A stretch of 64,000 bases of DNA from Craterostigma plantagineum (GCA_027422505.1 JAPQWV010000300.1:673213-737212), one strand, 5' to 3'; positions 10,301 through 22,994 are shown, counted from the stretch's first letter. The notes: generated by a model from the sequence alone, not told the origin. A program made the numbers and translations.

Positions 10301-11863
10301 TTATATGAGCATTGTAACATGGTTCATAATTTTATATGTCATAATGATTAGGGGGAAAACGATACATAAACAGTAATATAGAATTGCAGTCACGGAAGAC
10401 TGATTAGAACAATTTCCAAGTGCTACGACCATATTGAAGAATATCGATGCAGTAAGATATTCTCGAAACTCTTGAATCATCTCGGGCAAAACATCGTGGA
10501 CATCGTCCTCTGCAAACATAAGTGAAAATGCTGACCGCAGCATGTATACGCCGCATTCCCCGCTAGTGCACAGTTGAGAAAATGTTATGAATTATTATTA
10601 AATGTTTATTGTACAGATATGGAGGCATTAGAATTATCCGAGGGCTTGACGGGGGAAGTCAGGATCCCTATAAACAGTGAAGTCGACGATGGAGTCAGTC
10701 ATTCGCAGGTCTCGTAGAATATAGGGGATCGTAAGCCGTGTTTTATTAAACGCCTCCTCAAAGAACCTCATATCCTTGTCAACCGAAGGGTCACAGTCGT
10801 GCACTGTTATGGATCGCTTTCTATAGTCCACAATGCATAGTATCCAATGACACTCATTAATGTTAACCGGGATAACTATGAGGTTCGAATCCTGCCATGG
10901 AAGAGATGGCCAGTTTTCAACAATACCCTGAACATACGGACGTATGGCGGTTAGGTCAGTATGTCCGTCACTTTGAAATTCTGTTGCAATTATCTGGTTG
11001 AACGTTGTGCTCATAAAGGTGACCCTTGACTTGGGGAACTTTGCATGAGTCTGTTTCTCGATAAACCCACGTATGCATTCGTCTATGTGCTGTTTCAAGT
11101 AACAATACATTGTAAGAATATGTTTACATAGTTCACATCAAATAATACGATGTTGTACCTCGTCACTTAGCCAAGTTCCCTTTGTCATGAGATCTTGGAA
11201 GAATTGGTAGCCACGCTATTCTCCTAATATGGTACTGATAGAGTCGTCCTGGGTCATAGTCCCTATTGATGCTGCTACGCAGGGGAACAATTTTGAGAGT
11301 TTCTTGACAGTTGTCGCAAGAGTTTTGTCTTTAGGAACCTTTTTGACTTCGAATGTGCTTGGTCCAATTCGGGGGGGGGGGGGGGGGTAATTTTGCTCTT
11401 AGGCCTTTTTTGTAATTGGGTCTGTGTAGGCTTTTTGGGAATGTTGGGACGCTTTCTTTTTCCTGAAGGCGTCGTTTCGTTAATTGAATGAATGGTTGTT
11501 ACGTTCTCTGCCGACTGATTGCCGCCTGGTGTTGGGCTGATTTTTCCTGCCAAAACAATTGGCGATTTATATGCAGTAAAGGTTATGTAAGGCTGTTTGG
11601 AAAATACTGTTGACATACCAAGTGCTTGCTCTATATGGGATAGCCTCTGTTGCATTTCGGAGTAATTCTTGTTGATCTTTGTTGTCAATTCATTTAGGAT
11701 AGTAATCTGTCGATTTGTGCCTTGAATGTAAGTCGTTGAACCTTTGGGCATCAGATTCCACATAGGTATCTATCTTAAGTTCTATCTTGTCAGCAAATTG
11801 GGTGGCCGCTCGCCGAAGATCCGCAACAATGTTGTCAAAATAATTTCTCATTTCATTCGTCAT
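10301..11863 (-). pseudogene. Ulp1/C48-type cysteine protease gene, copy 1 (decayed)
   Basis: From an ATG at 11863, the frame starts with a short helical segment (MTNEMRNYFDNIVADLRRAA). A shifted frame (11763-11275) continues a coiled coil and a basic linker rich in Pro and Lys. A short exon ending at 11159 (GYQFFQDLMTKGTWLSDE) precedes the protease exon 11099-10634, with the catalytic His in NECHWILCIV and Asp in VHDCDPS. The last exon (10562-10301) brings the catalytic Cys in GECGVYMLRSAF. The order His-Asp-Cys is that of the Ulp1/SENP SUMO-protease fold. The donor after 10634 looks lost and there are frameshifts, so it is probably dead. Ulp1-like genes are known in plant MULEs and CACTAs; here the gene lies between Helitron parts. 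Confidence 0.72.
11371..11387. repeat. 17-nt poly-G run inside Ulp1-like copy 1
   Basis: Seventeen consecutive G on the plus strand give a proline run on the coding minus strand. Length variation here would shift the frame. Assembly or sequencing length is also unreliable at such runs. Confidence 0.9.
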
Positions 11864-11920
11864 TTTTTGCCTGGAATTGTTTTGCAGTTAATCGTTTATG
11901 AAATGGACTCTCGGAGGCCT

Positions 11921-11930
11921 TATATATAAA
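11921..11930 (-). promoter_or_regulatory. TATA box of Ulp1-like copy 1
   Basis: TTTATATATA on the minus strand lies about 58 bp upstream of the ATG at 11863. That spacing would place the start of transcription about 25-30 bp before the ATG. Confidence 0.5.
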
Positions 11931-12978
11931 GTAAAAACACGTGTAGAAAACTGTAAAGGCACAACTCATTGCAAAGGCACGTTTCTCTAAAATGAGTCTG
12001 TTCGCTTTGGTTGCATAAGGTGTGTCGTTTCATGTATTTAATTTATGCTTGGTGCAAGTTCAATGGTCACAATTATTATGGAGCAATTACCAAGTAATGA
12101 ATGAATTTTTTAATAAGTATTTGAGTAGTGGAAAGGTTTTCGTAATAAGGGTTGTTGTTCTGCGTGAATAGTATTGGGCTGATTCAAAAAGCCGTAATTA
12201 ACCATTAGTGTATATTTATTTTTCATCGATACCTATTTGACCCGGTTTTAATGCAACAGTTTCTTCTATAAGGCAATATATAATGGGATTATATTTATGT
12301 TTGCCAATAGATAATATTTTTGTTATTCTTTTATATGATAGTAATAGTAATATTATTTAAGTATGTAGCAAAGGGGTCGATGCCTTATAATTTCTTTTAT
12401 TATAGCTATAATTCCTGGCTATTCAACAGTTGTTTAATTAGTTTGCATTGGAGTGTTATTTATGTTGTGTATAATTTCCTTGCCACCATACAGTAAGATG
12501 ATTTGTTTCCAAACAACTTTCTCGCTCTAGACTAACTGTACACGCGGCTGAAGATGTGAGGGAATTAAACCTGCATGACTGTAAAAGTATCAAGGAAGTG
12601 AAAACTATTACATTAAACTTATTGAATAGTATGACTGTAACAATTATCGTTTGTTTGCTGGTATGCTTGTTAAAACGGGTGAATGTGAGATGTTTTGTGT
12701 TATATGGTTATTTATGTTGGTAATAATTCCTTAATATATTGCAGTTACATGTTCGGGTGCAGTCAGTATTGTTGTTATTAGTTCAGTCATATGGCGTAGC
12801 CAGTATATTGTTACTGTGTTCTTGTCTTACACAACTGCATGACTGTTGCAGTTGTTGTTAAGCTGTATGACTGTTGTATTGGTAGAATGTGAGCAGCTAC
12901 CGCAACAATACTGTATGGTTGAAAAATTTTGTAACAGCTTATGCTAAACACTACTGTCTTACAACAATTTCCATGTGT
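11931..12978. other. Non-coding spacer between Ulp1-like copy 1 and Rep/helicase
   Basis: About 1 kb of AT-rich sequence without a recognisable gene. It holds repeated GCATGACTGTA / TGTATGACTGT phrases near 12575, 12630, 12840 and 12870. No Helitron hairpin and CTRR end is apparent just beyond the end of the Rep/helicase gene, where one would be expected. Confidence 0.4.
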
Positions 12979-15900
12979 TTAGATGTTGTTAAAAACTTCA
13001 TGGAAAACCATGTTTATGACCTCGTTGTCCTCCACGTTGTCTTCCTTCATACTCAATATTCTGATTCCCACGGGTGATGTCACTCTAGACAGTGCCACAT
13101 AAAGTTGCCCATGGGTGAAAATTGGACTGGGAAGATACACACCGACCCTTTTTAGGCTCTGGCCTTGACTATTATTTATTGTCATTGCGTAGCAGACTTT
13201 AAGCGGGAATTGTCTACGCCGTAGTTTGAAGGGCCACGCTGTGTCAGAAGGAGACATAATTATCCTTGGTATTAGAACCTAATTGCCAACGTGCGTACCA
13301 GTTAAGATTTCTGCCTCAACAACGTTGGTTCCAAGACGCGATACAATGAGTCTTGTTCCATTGCATAGCCCGTCCCTCTGATTTAAATTCCGTAATAACA
13401 TTACTGGAATTCCATGCTTAAGGATGAGTCTGTGGTTTGGAACACCTGAAATCTCAAGCATGTTTAAAAAGTCAAGCGAATACATCGTACTTGCGCTAAT
13501 TTCCACTTCAGTCTCCAGTTCCACGCTGTCCGAACTTAAGTATTCTGTCTCATGGCCTGGTACAATGGATAGCATAAAGTCATTCAATTCGTCAACTGTT
13601 TTGTTCCTGGGTGTGAGAACGGCTATTTCCTCAATATAATGTTGATTAGTCATATTGTCTTCAAAATCAACATATACGTAGTTGCATATGCTACGAATCG
13701 TATCGCCCTCACAATAAATAGACATGTTTTCTGGTACCTTAATCGTCTCCACGTCTGTATCTGCAGCGACCTTTGCATTTCCATTGCCAACTTGCAAAAT
13801 CCAATTTGCAAATTCTATTTCCGAATGATGTAGTCTCATGTTCTGAGTGAGTTTGTGTACACGACAATGTTGCCATAAATAGGACCTATTTATGGCTGAC
13901 TCCACAGTATCCTGTCTGCTACCATTTCGTATAACTGGGAGTAACTGTCTGAAATCGCCTCCCAACAGCACCGTCTTTCCACCAAAGGGCTTGTCCTCAC
14001 ATTTTTCACTCGTGTTGGACATCAGGACCCTCATAGTTCTATCCAGTGCCTCAAAAGCATACTTGTTTGTCATTGGCGCTTTGTCCCAGATGATTAATTT
14101 TGTTTGCGTTAGAAGTTCCGCTAACATCGTCCCTTGCTTTATGTCGCACATGGAGTTCTCTTGTAGTATGATAGGGATCTTGAACCTTGAATGCGCAGTT
14201 CTTCCACCTGGAAGCAGTAAAGCTGCAATACCTGATGATGCAACCGGTATTACAATTTGATTTTCTGACCTTAATTTTGTAATGATTGTTTTGTAGACAT
14301 GGGTCTTCCCTGTTCCTCCAGGACCATAGAGAAAGAACAGGTGTCCGGGGTCGTTTGCAACTGAGCTGATGACTTCGTTGAATACGTTGTGTTGTTCTTC
14401 ATTCAAGGTTGCAATTAGGCGTTGATGCTCAACGTCGTTAACCTCACCATTATAATAACTTTCTTCCATTAGCAGTCTGTTGTTCAGATCCTTCAGAATG
14501 TTCTTTGATGGCAGTGGCATTGGGGGGTAGTCTGAGAGTGTCTTTGAGTTCTGTATCATTAGTTTTTCGATCTCAGCCAACGCATAGTTTTTGACCTGTT
14601 CGTTTGTAAGATGCATTTCTGCGAAGCCAAATAGTCACATTTGACGCATTGGTATGTCTTCTGATAGAGTTTTCCAGAAGCTATTCCACAAATTGAGGGG
14701 GTTGGAAACTTCACAGAAGATCACCAATGTGACAAAGAGCTGGCGAAGCTGAATCGGAGTCGCCCATTGCGCAGCTTCATCCATTGCATGATGCCACACT
14801 GAGTCTCCGTCTAATAATCCCCTTCTATAACATGCTTCTTTGAAATGGGAGAACTTCACCATTGACTGTACGTATGTCTTCATACGACGTGGGCCCCCTA
14901 ACTATTGTCAATAACATCTTCATGTAATATATCTCGCCTGCTGTTGGATGAATGTTAACCACCCTACCAATGACAAATCCTTTCTTCCGTGGTGTCCAAC
15001 TCTTCTTTGAGGCGTTCCATACAAATCTTGATGGAAACTGAATATAAGTAAGGTCTTTTGCCTCTTGACTTTGTTTCCATCCATTCCGTCATTATAGTCT
15101 TGTGGATGCCATCCCTATTCAACATATTGCCGAGGTCTACAGACTCATCGTTTACTAAGCTTTGTTGTCCCTCCAAATGAAGTGGCAACCTCTGCACTGC
15201 CGGGGTTCTGTAGTGCACGTCAAATGCAAATATTCTCCACATAGCTTCACAGGCCGACAGATATCTACAATCAAGATATCTTGCGATCTCATCACATTTC
15301 TGGGGAGCTGGTTCAGCAGAATTCTGAGCTTGATTAGCCAGATTTTCAATTATCATTGTAGCCTTGTCTACACCTTTTGTGATGTACTTGAACAGATATT
15401 TAATAGCCCTACTCGTGTTGCACCATTCTACATTGATGTGCGCCGTGTACTTCTTCAGCAGCTGTATATTATGGAGGACGACGTATCTGTTGTCCATGAC
15501 AGTATTCTTTTTAATTACAAACCTCTCTTCACTCCTCCTTCGCTTGTATCAGATGTGTCCAAGTCATCAATTGTCATGCGGTTGTTGTATTGCTTTGGGA
15601 AGTTGCATTTATTATTTTCCATGCAAGGTGAGTTCACCCCTTCAAAACCACACGGGCCATGCATCATAAATTATTCAACTAAAGCATATCCTTCTTCATC
15701 AGTTTGACGGTCAGGGATTTCGGCGGAAATTATTTCATCAACTTCCGCTGGAGTTGGTTCCGTCCCAATTCGATTCAACCAAACCAATATATGTGCATGT
15801 GGCAATCCTCGTTTCTGGAATTCAAATGTGTATAAAACTGCATTGGTTTGGGAATAAAAAACATCGTTGTCGTCAGCGATTAATAAGCAAAGAAACGGGT

Positions 15901-17500
15901 GATGAAAAGACCAACAATAAAATTTCATTAAGCTGCCATGTAACCAGGCAGCACAGCTAAAGCTGCATGATTGGGATGGCTATGCTTATTCGATAATATA
16001 CAATGGCTTTACAGACTGCAAGACTGTGTGAAGGAAGGCACAGTCATGAGGATGCAAGAAGCAATGAGACCGCACTATTTAACATTGCAAGATTGTAAGA
16101 CTGCAAAACTACTATTTAAAATTTATGAAAATGCTGGTATGAGTTAAGATGCGATGGGTCTTAAACATAACATACCTGCTTTGCAACTTTTGAAGAAACG
16201 TCCTCGCCTAATATCTTCTATTAACTATTCCAGTTTTATCTTGAATAATCTGCATTGTAAGTCTGGCCTGTCACTCGAAATGTCGTTTCCATATTTCTGT
16301 AGATGCTGACCAATTTCATCCCATTTTGGGTTGGCGGTAATGGTGATGAAAAGATGAGGATTGCCATACCATCTGCATAAAGCAAGGGCGTCATGATAAT
16401 TTTCTACCATATACCTCGGAGATCCCGTGAAAGACGATGGCAGGATAATTTTTTTCCCAACAGTTTTTGCATTTGTTTCTCCTCTCGAAACTGCACTCCA
16501 TATATTCTTGTAAACGTCTGCCCTCAATATTTGTTGGTTATTTCTTACCCAACGCAACCGTTCTTGTTCGACAGCCGTGTATGCATCAACGACGTATTGA
16601 TGAAATAACCGACCACCTTGAATTATTCATCTCCCTCCAGTCAACCTTGTTTGTATCTGGTATGCGTAAAACTCACGCATTGTTACGAACTTCCTTTTTA
16701 ATGACAAATGAACTCTTTCACTGTATAGAATCTGATTGTGGAAGCCAATCTCGCCAAATGGGAATAACAGTGGGTATTGCATTGCCAAGAATGACGGATG
16801 TAGCTCGCTTATTCTCTGAAGTTGGCCTGTCATAGGCAAGTCGCCAACAATAAGTCCAGCTATTTCTTCAGAAGTTGGAAGATCGTACTGCCTTTCTTGG
16901 CGCGCACGACCAACCAGCCTAATAGAAAATTTTGTTGCCCCTCCTGCTTCGTATCTGTCTCTTGCCATCCTAAACACTTTCGCAAGCTCATTATTTTCAT
17001 CCATAATCTTGATTAGCTGTGCAACAACGCCTGCGTCTAAATTCTCAGAACTTCCGCGTGTCAGTGTATTCATGCGGTTATAAACTTCATTTGCAGTGTC
17101 GTAAATGTATAACTGAGCGAGTCTTGGTCTGTCGCCCTCAGCCGGTAGCAAAGAACCTATGTTATGATAGTTTTGCCCGTGAATTCGATAAACGTATGCG
17201 CCTGACTTCTGTTTCACTAATGAGTCAACTTTTGCCCCCATAGACGTGAATGCCAGTATGGAATCATAAACCCTGATATATTGTCGGAAATTATGTTCCG
17301 AGAACTTCTTGATTAAGTATTGAGGCGCCTGACGTAGTGGAGGTAATGACACCCGACCCTGTCCACAGCAAATAGAAAATTGGCAACTATTAAGTTGTCC
17401 CGCTCCCTATGTTGACTCAGCTTTCCAAACCAATGCGTTACAAAAACGGCAATGCATGAGTTCCTCTTTTTTGTAGTGTGTCTTCATATGGTCTGGAAAA
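12979..17500 (-). pseudogene. Helitron Rep/PIF1-like helicase (RepHel), decayed
   Basis: This is the rolling-circle transposase of a Helitron. On the minus strand come: a Cys/His-rich start near 17470-17360 (MHCRFCNALVWKAEST); the Helitron N domain (17352-16627, RVSLPPLRQAPQYLIKKF); the Rep region (16557-16225, NPHLFITITANPKW); the HUH nuclease motif at 15671-15928 (RGLPHAHILVWL); the tyrosine motif at 15497-14964 (IKYLFKYITKG); a linker (14883-14635); and a PIF1-like helicase at 14616-13279 with Walker A GPGGTGKT. An in-frame TAG at about 13279 separates the last part (13257-12979, TINNSQGQSL, YVALSRV). The Walker B segment reads IIWDKAPM where WDEAPM is usual, so the catalytic Glu is changed to Lys. 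Several frameshifts and stops make it non-functional. Confidence 0.9.
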
Positions 17501-18585
17501 TATCCATGTGAAAGTCAGGACACCTTAAACAATTCTGGAATGCTTACTAGTCGATTATTTTATAAAGATGCGAACCGTCGTCTGGAACAATTGGTGGTCT
17601 TTGACGTTCGCCTCGCCTTGGCAATAAGTTGGCAGAAGACTTGTCAATATTCCCTGTATCATGAAGATTTTTGGTTACAGAATGAAATTCCCATTTAATG
17701 AATGCAATGGTACATACTTTATGCAAAAATATGTTGACGAACCTTGCCCCATAGTCGCATGTGCATGGCCCTTGTTGTTCAAACGACACTTGCTCTCTTA
17801 AGTTTTTATGCGGAGGTGCATTGCGTGTTTAGCTTGATCGTATTGCAATTTACCTGGAAAACAGCTCAGAATGATTAGATGTCCTCATCTTATGAATACT
17901 AAATAGATTTTGCAAAATGAGATTGGAAAACGTAAAGGAAGAAAGTTAATGTTGAAGTAACCTACGCATATCTGTCTTGTTTGATGAACATCGCGGGTTC
18001 CCTTCCTTATTTCCCTTATTCTGAACTTGATTATGCTCACTACATTTGTCTTTCTGCAAAATTTCTAAGGCTGTATGCATCTGTAGATCAACGTATGTGG
18101 TTTTGTAGTGGTTATCCACAACGTTTCCTGAAAATAAACAGTACAAAATGGCAATATAATGTTTATGTGCTAGCGCAGGGGTCGAGCAGGCCCGTAAAAT
18201 AATTGCATAGTAGTTTCATTACCAACTGTTGTACTTATTCTGTGAAGACTTGTTCGCACATCATCGCATTGTTTGTCAAAACCCGGCACAGTTCTTTGAA
18301 GGTGATATGTAAGGCTCTCACAATTGTACTGTGAGGTTTTGCACTCCTGCTCTTCGTAGCTTGCGCAATAATTTGTCTTCTGATCAATCCTTTCCGTCAG
18401 CTCGGCCATTGTCCTACAAAGATTGTCGGAACGCTTTTTAAAAAAATAGCCAGATTGCGTCCATAACAACTACTTTTTATTTGGTGCCAAGGTTTAGGCG
18501 TTGGGAGAGTTAAATGATCTCTGGCATTCTGAAAACGTTCGTGCAAACATGACGCAAAGAAAGGCGAGTCCACATATAAAGCCGG
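17501..18585 (-). pseudogene. Possible 5' remains of another Ulp1-like gene family member
   Basis: A minus-strand frame at 18469-18170 is Glu/Gln/Cys-rich and probably helical (MAELTERIDQKTNYCASYEE). It resembles in character and position the N-terminal coiled coil of the Ulp1-like gene at 11863. A TTTATATG TATA-like sequence lies about 18573-18580. Frames at 18146-17946 and 17789-17547 could continue it or could be the disrupted N-terminus of the neighbouring RepHel. None shows a domain I recognise. Confidence 0.35.
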
Positions 18586-18814
18586 TTAACGTATGTTGCC
18601 TCGAAAACGAAGGAACAGTTGAAGAGGCGCTCAAAAATTCAATGCATGTATATGTAAATATTTGTTCCCTACTGTTGCATTAAATTGTATTGAATGGAAA
18701 TTGGTTGCCAATATAATAGTAATGTGGCGTATAGCATATTATGGCAAATCAATGCATAAGAATTTCATATATAGTTCGCCATATAATATAGTCATAGACA
18801 AAATTTCAAAATAC
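18586..18814. other. Short spacer, nothing recognised
   Basis: AT-rich DNA leading into the low-complexity tract; no gene or signal is supported. Confidence 0.3.
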
Positions 18815-19185
18815 TGTATATTATATTATAGAATGTTATACTATAATATATTATTTTTTATTATATTATATTTTAGTATATTATATTATATTATACTTTA
18901 CTATATTGTAGTCTTATATTATGCAGTATTATACCATATCATATTATATTGTATTACACTATATTATATTGCATTATATTACATTACAGTTTATTATATT
19001 ATATTATATTATATGAAACGATATTATATGATTTGATACTACATTAGACTATAATAAATTATATTATATGACGTGTTATTATATTGTATTATATTATGTT
19101 ATATTATATAACATTATATTAAATTGTAATATATTATATTATATTCTGTTCTATCCAACTATTTGATAAGCCCAATTATTATATG
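18815..19185. repeat. Low-complexity TATTATA tract
   Basis: About 370 bp made almost wholly of degenerate TATTATATTA phrases broken by single changes. The 124-residue plus-strand frame across it (Tyr, Ile and Leu only) is an artefact of the composition. Its position in the Helitron block between the RepHel and an Ulp1-like gene has no clear role. Confidence 0.85.
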
Positions 19186-19255
19186 ATATTATTCTTTATG
19201 ATGATATACTACATTTTGAATGTTATATTCGCCTATAATAAGTTATATTTTATAC

Positions 19256-19339
19256 GTGTCTTCAACTTAGACTGTATGCAGCTTGGACTGTATGTTCGTG
19301 TCTTCAACTTAGACTGTATGCAGCTTGGAATGTATGTTT
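19256..19339. repeat. 42-bp tandem duplication
   Basis: Two adjacent copies beginning CGTGTCTTCAACTTAGACTG at 19256 and 19298 differ at a single position. The near identity points to a recent event. Confidence 0.9.
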
Positions 19340-19379
19340 TATTTTATATTATAATATTTGATTGTCTTAAGTTGTATCC

Positions 19380-19728
19380 TTCACAATAGGTCAACAGTCA
19401 TGCATAGTTGGCAACAGTCTGCCGATTGAATAACGAAATATTGGTTATAGGATCAGTCAGACAATAACCTAACTATCTGTACTAATTTCAATTTGCTATT
19501 CTGAGCAGTTTTGTTAAAGCCTTTCGGAGTGGTACGACTAACATCATTGCTAGGAATTAAGATTGTCGTGTAAGGTAATATTCTCAGTGACCAAGACGGT
19601 AAAATAACAACACTATTATATCAGCGTTTTCATACATCGGGCACAAATATTCGCCAAAAAAGTAGTACGCAGATGTGATCAATGGCCTTAAACATGTCTA
19701 TTCATTATATGGAGGCCAATGCCAAAAA
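19380..19728. other. 3' flank of Ulp1-like copy 2
   Basis: No gene is present. The sequence is related to 23020-23315: both contain CTTCACAATAnGTCAACA, a CATCATnnCTAGGA phrase and TATTCATTATATGGAGGC in the same order. It therefore appears to be the shared 3' flank of two members of the Ulp1-like gene family. Confidence 0.65.
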
Positions 19729-22179
19729 TTAAAGTAGATAGACACCGTCAAATACTTTTCGGAATTCTTCTATCTGGCATGGTCTTATGGCATATAAATT
19801 GTCGCCAGGAAACATCATTCCAAATGCATTTCGCAACATGTGTACACCACATTCTCCACTGAATTGGAAACCAATCCATATGATTAGGTAAATAAATAGA
19901 ACCATAAAGTTTGTGAATTGATTAATTTGTATAACCTCACCTGTAACCTTGCTGCGGGATTCGGCCGTCACGCCTAAAGTCAAACTGAAAATCAGAGCGT
20001 TCGATGTTTAGATCTCGTAACAACATCTTGGTGATAATGAGTGTGTTGCCCAATGCAGCACGTGTCTGTGTAAATTGTTTATCGGCTGATCTTTCGGAAT
20101 CCATCACCAAAAATACTCGTTGCCTAAGAAAGATAACGACCAACACCCAATGATTATTGTTCACGTTGACAGGCAGGACAATTTCTGACGCATCTTTCCA
20201 ACTGCACGATGGCCAATTGGTAGCCTTTCCAAGAACATAGGGCATCAAATCCGTCAGGTCAGCCGTTTTATTCACAACCGGAAGTGACTTGATGAACTGG
20301 CTGAAAACTGTATTCATGATTGCAACTGTCTTCAGAGGGGTGACACACCTTAGTTGCATTTCGATGAATCCACGGATACATTCATCGACATGCTACGTTA
20401 CCAATTTCAGAAAATATGGTTACTCGTAAATTTGTGGGAAATATGTCATAATTTAGCACTCGAACGTAAACTTACAACATCTCGTAGGCAAATGCTGCGA
20501 GTCTTTAGTTCATTGAAGAAATCTTGCTTGGTCCCACAAAGCCCTACTACGCAGTGCCGCACGCTCATCCGTTCTATGGACTCGGCTGCTTTTGGCCACA
20601 TTTTCATTTTGTACAAAACATGCTCATCGATATTCGCCTTTCCATATGGAATACTGGTCGTCACATGAGATGGAGCAACACATTTTTCCAATGTTTTTTG
20701 CCTTTTTGCGGTTGGAAGTTGAGTCCCTTCATCGATTGTCTTGGCGCCAGCTGACTCTATAAGTGAAAGATGATGGCAGACATTTAGAAGATTGAGTGGG
20801 CAAATTGTATAAGCAGAAAAAGCTATTTTTACCGGGCTCCGTGGATGGTTTCTTGCCTATCCTTTCTGTAAGCTGATGCAGCTGGTCACCAAAGGATTCG
20901 AAAACATCTTCCAGTGGTTTAGCATGCTCAATATCAGTCAGTCGGACGTTCAATCCAAGAAAGCCTTCTTTTATTTGATTGCTCATATGGAAGACCTGGT
21001 CAGTGTTGGTATTCGACTGCTGTACTGAGCTTTTCCAGTTGTTGCAAGACCCTCTCAGTTCCCGCCGACCCAACTTGCGACGGCTCAAAATCAAACTGTC
21101 TCATTCCTCGCTGCGTTTCCAACCCATGTACAACACACGGCTCCTGGACATGAGAAGACCTACCCTCCTCATTTTCCACAGTGTTGATGAACTCATAATG
21201 CGCATCCATACCATCATTTCCATCATCACCCGATGCATTCGCATTGTCTTCAGGATGGGTGGTCTGGTGATCAACCTCGCTCATTTCTCGCTGCGTCTGC
21301 AGCCCATGTACAACAGACGGATCCTGGACATGAGACGACTTAGCTGCCTCAATTTCCACAATGAGTTACATCCCATCTCACTTAATTTGTCAATAACATC
21401 CTGCAGCATAATCTTTTGTGCGCCTGGAAAGTGCCTCTGAGCAAAAGCAACATTCTTGGTGACCTCTGGCTCGGCAGAGAATCGCAGCCCAGTAATCAAA
21501 CAGAATTATGTTGGCGAAAATCGTATAGGCTTGGAGTTGATAACCATCCACAGTTCGTCTCTACGAGTGCTTGCATCATGTACCAAATTAGCCGGTTCGA
21601 CATATAGAACATATCTGCACAGGCTATGAGATGTCCAAACGGAGATCGTGCCAGGACTTCCGCAATTTCTGCTGCGTTTGGCACGTCCCGTATAAGTTTG
21701 CTAATTCCCTTATAGTCAGCACATAAGGTTAATTTGCAGGGCAGAATATTGTCTTGTGGAAGCTGATTGTCTAATAACGTCTGACAATTTAATAATCATA
21801 GTGTTAGAGATAACATATAATAGTATGTAAGAGCAGCTTGCAGAACATTTGATCACCATTAATCTGAAACAGATTAAATAAAAAACCTACATAACAAATA
21901 TATGCAGAAATATATTACGAATATATGCAGAAATATGGAACACCATACAACAACATCTTGATCCCATTTATCTCCGGTATAACATTTCTACAGAACATCT
22001 GTATCCCACTTATAAAAGGGGGGAATTGAGCGACATCCGAAATTTCACTATCTTAATGTAGAAGATAGAATAGATTTTGACAGAAGAAGTCGACATATAC
22101 AGGCTAAATGAAGCACAGACAGTAAGCATTTTTTATACTATTAAAGCACAAACAACACCTCTGAATGAGTTGCCGCCAT
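19729..22179 (-). pseudogene. DUF1985/Ulp1-type protease gene, copy 2
   Basis: The probable start is ATG at 22179 (MAATHSE, then a GT donor). A body exon then reads LLDNQLPQDNILPCKLTLCA and PNAAEIAEVLARSPFGHLIA (about 21780-21500), followed after a shift by ITGLRFSAEPE, which resembles the DUF1985 signature of plant transposon Ulp1 genes. A long acidic/linker region follows (about 21359-20729). The protease exons are 20392-19941 (HVDECIRGFIE, then NNHWVLVVIFLRQ with the catalytic His, and VMDSERS with Asp) and 19858-19729 (SGECGVHMLRNAF with the catalytic Cys). The last splice is in frame with GT/AG ends (TACAG/TGGAGAA). All three catalytic residues survive, but frameshifts in the N-terminal half make an intact product unlikely. 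The copy resembles the genes at 10301 and 33251. Confidence 0.7.
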
Positions 22180-22994
22180 TGCAGTTTCTCTGAACGTTTG
22201 ATGTTCGTTGTAAAATACCGCACAGGCAAGTTGTTTCAGACTTCAAATGATCAACATTCACCAACTTCTAAATAGTATTAGATGAAATACTGCGAACCTG
22301 TGGACTGTATGACCAAGGAATAAATATGCTGCGATGCTGGGAATTTTCAAATCAGGTTAAACGAAGCATGGTGAAATTTCTAAATTTTTTATTCGTTGAT
22401 AAGCACTGTAAGTTTCTCCTCGGATGGGTTGGGCCGTTAATTGCTTGGTAGACATAATTTTTTAAGGCACACTGCGCTAAATGAAATCAATGGAAAATTC
22501 GAAATGGGCTGGGCCAGGAATAAAAATATTCACATAATTAGTGAGGGCCTAGGTCAAGGTTTTGTCCCCCCAAATCAATGCAGGAAAATTAATACACGAA
22601 AATTGTTTAACTTCTTGTAAAATCCCGACGATATAAAATAAATGACAATTTATGTTGCATATGTAATAATAAAATTAAGTCGAAAATCTAACATACCATG
22701 ATACTATGATATATATGAATTTATCTTATCATAACGTTTCCCAAACACTTCAGTCTTTTACTTTGTAATATAAAATTAAGGCATGATTATCCTCACCTTT
22801 TCTAAACACAAAAATTGCAAAACATATTATGCAATATTACTTTTATCCAGTCTACAGTTTTACAGTTATACATTTAACGCACCATACTTTTGGCCACACT
22901 CGCTGGGCTGGCGAAACAAAATGGCATTATTATCTTTTACAACACATATATTATGACACAAAGACGCCTATTGATTGATTTATAATATCAAATT
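22180..22994. other. Upstream region of Ulp1-like copy 2 and spacer
   Basis: 22180-22450 aligns with 33252-33520: both hold a CTTCAAAT phrase, GGACTGTATGACCANGGAATAAA and GGTNGGGCCGT in the same order. This supports a shared promoter and 5' UTR of two family members. The rest (about 22450-22994) is AT-rich with no recognised gene. Confidence 0.55.

Noticed and set aside
18662..19036. 124-residue ORF on the plus strand
   Set aside because: It is an artefact of the TATTATA tract, giving only Tyr, Ile, Leu and a few others.
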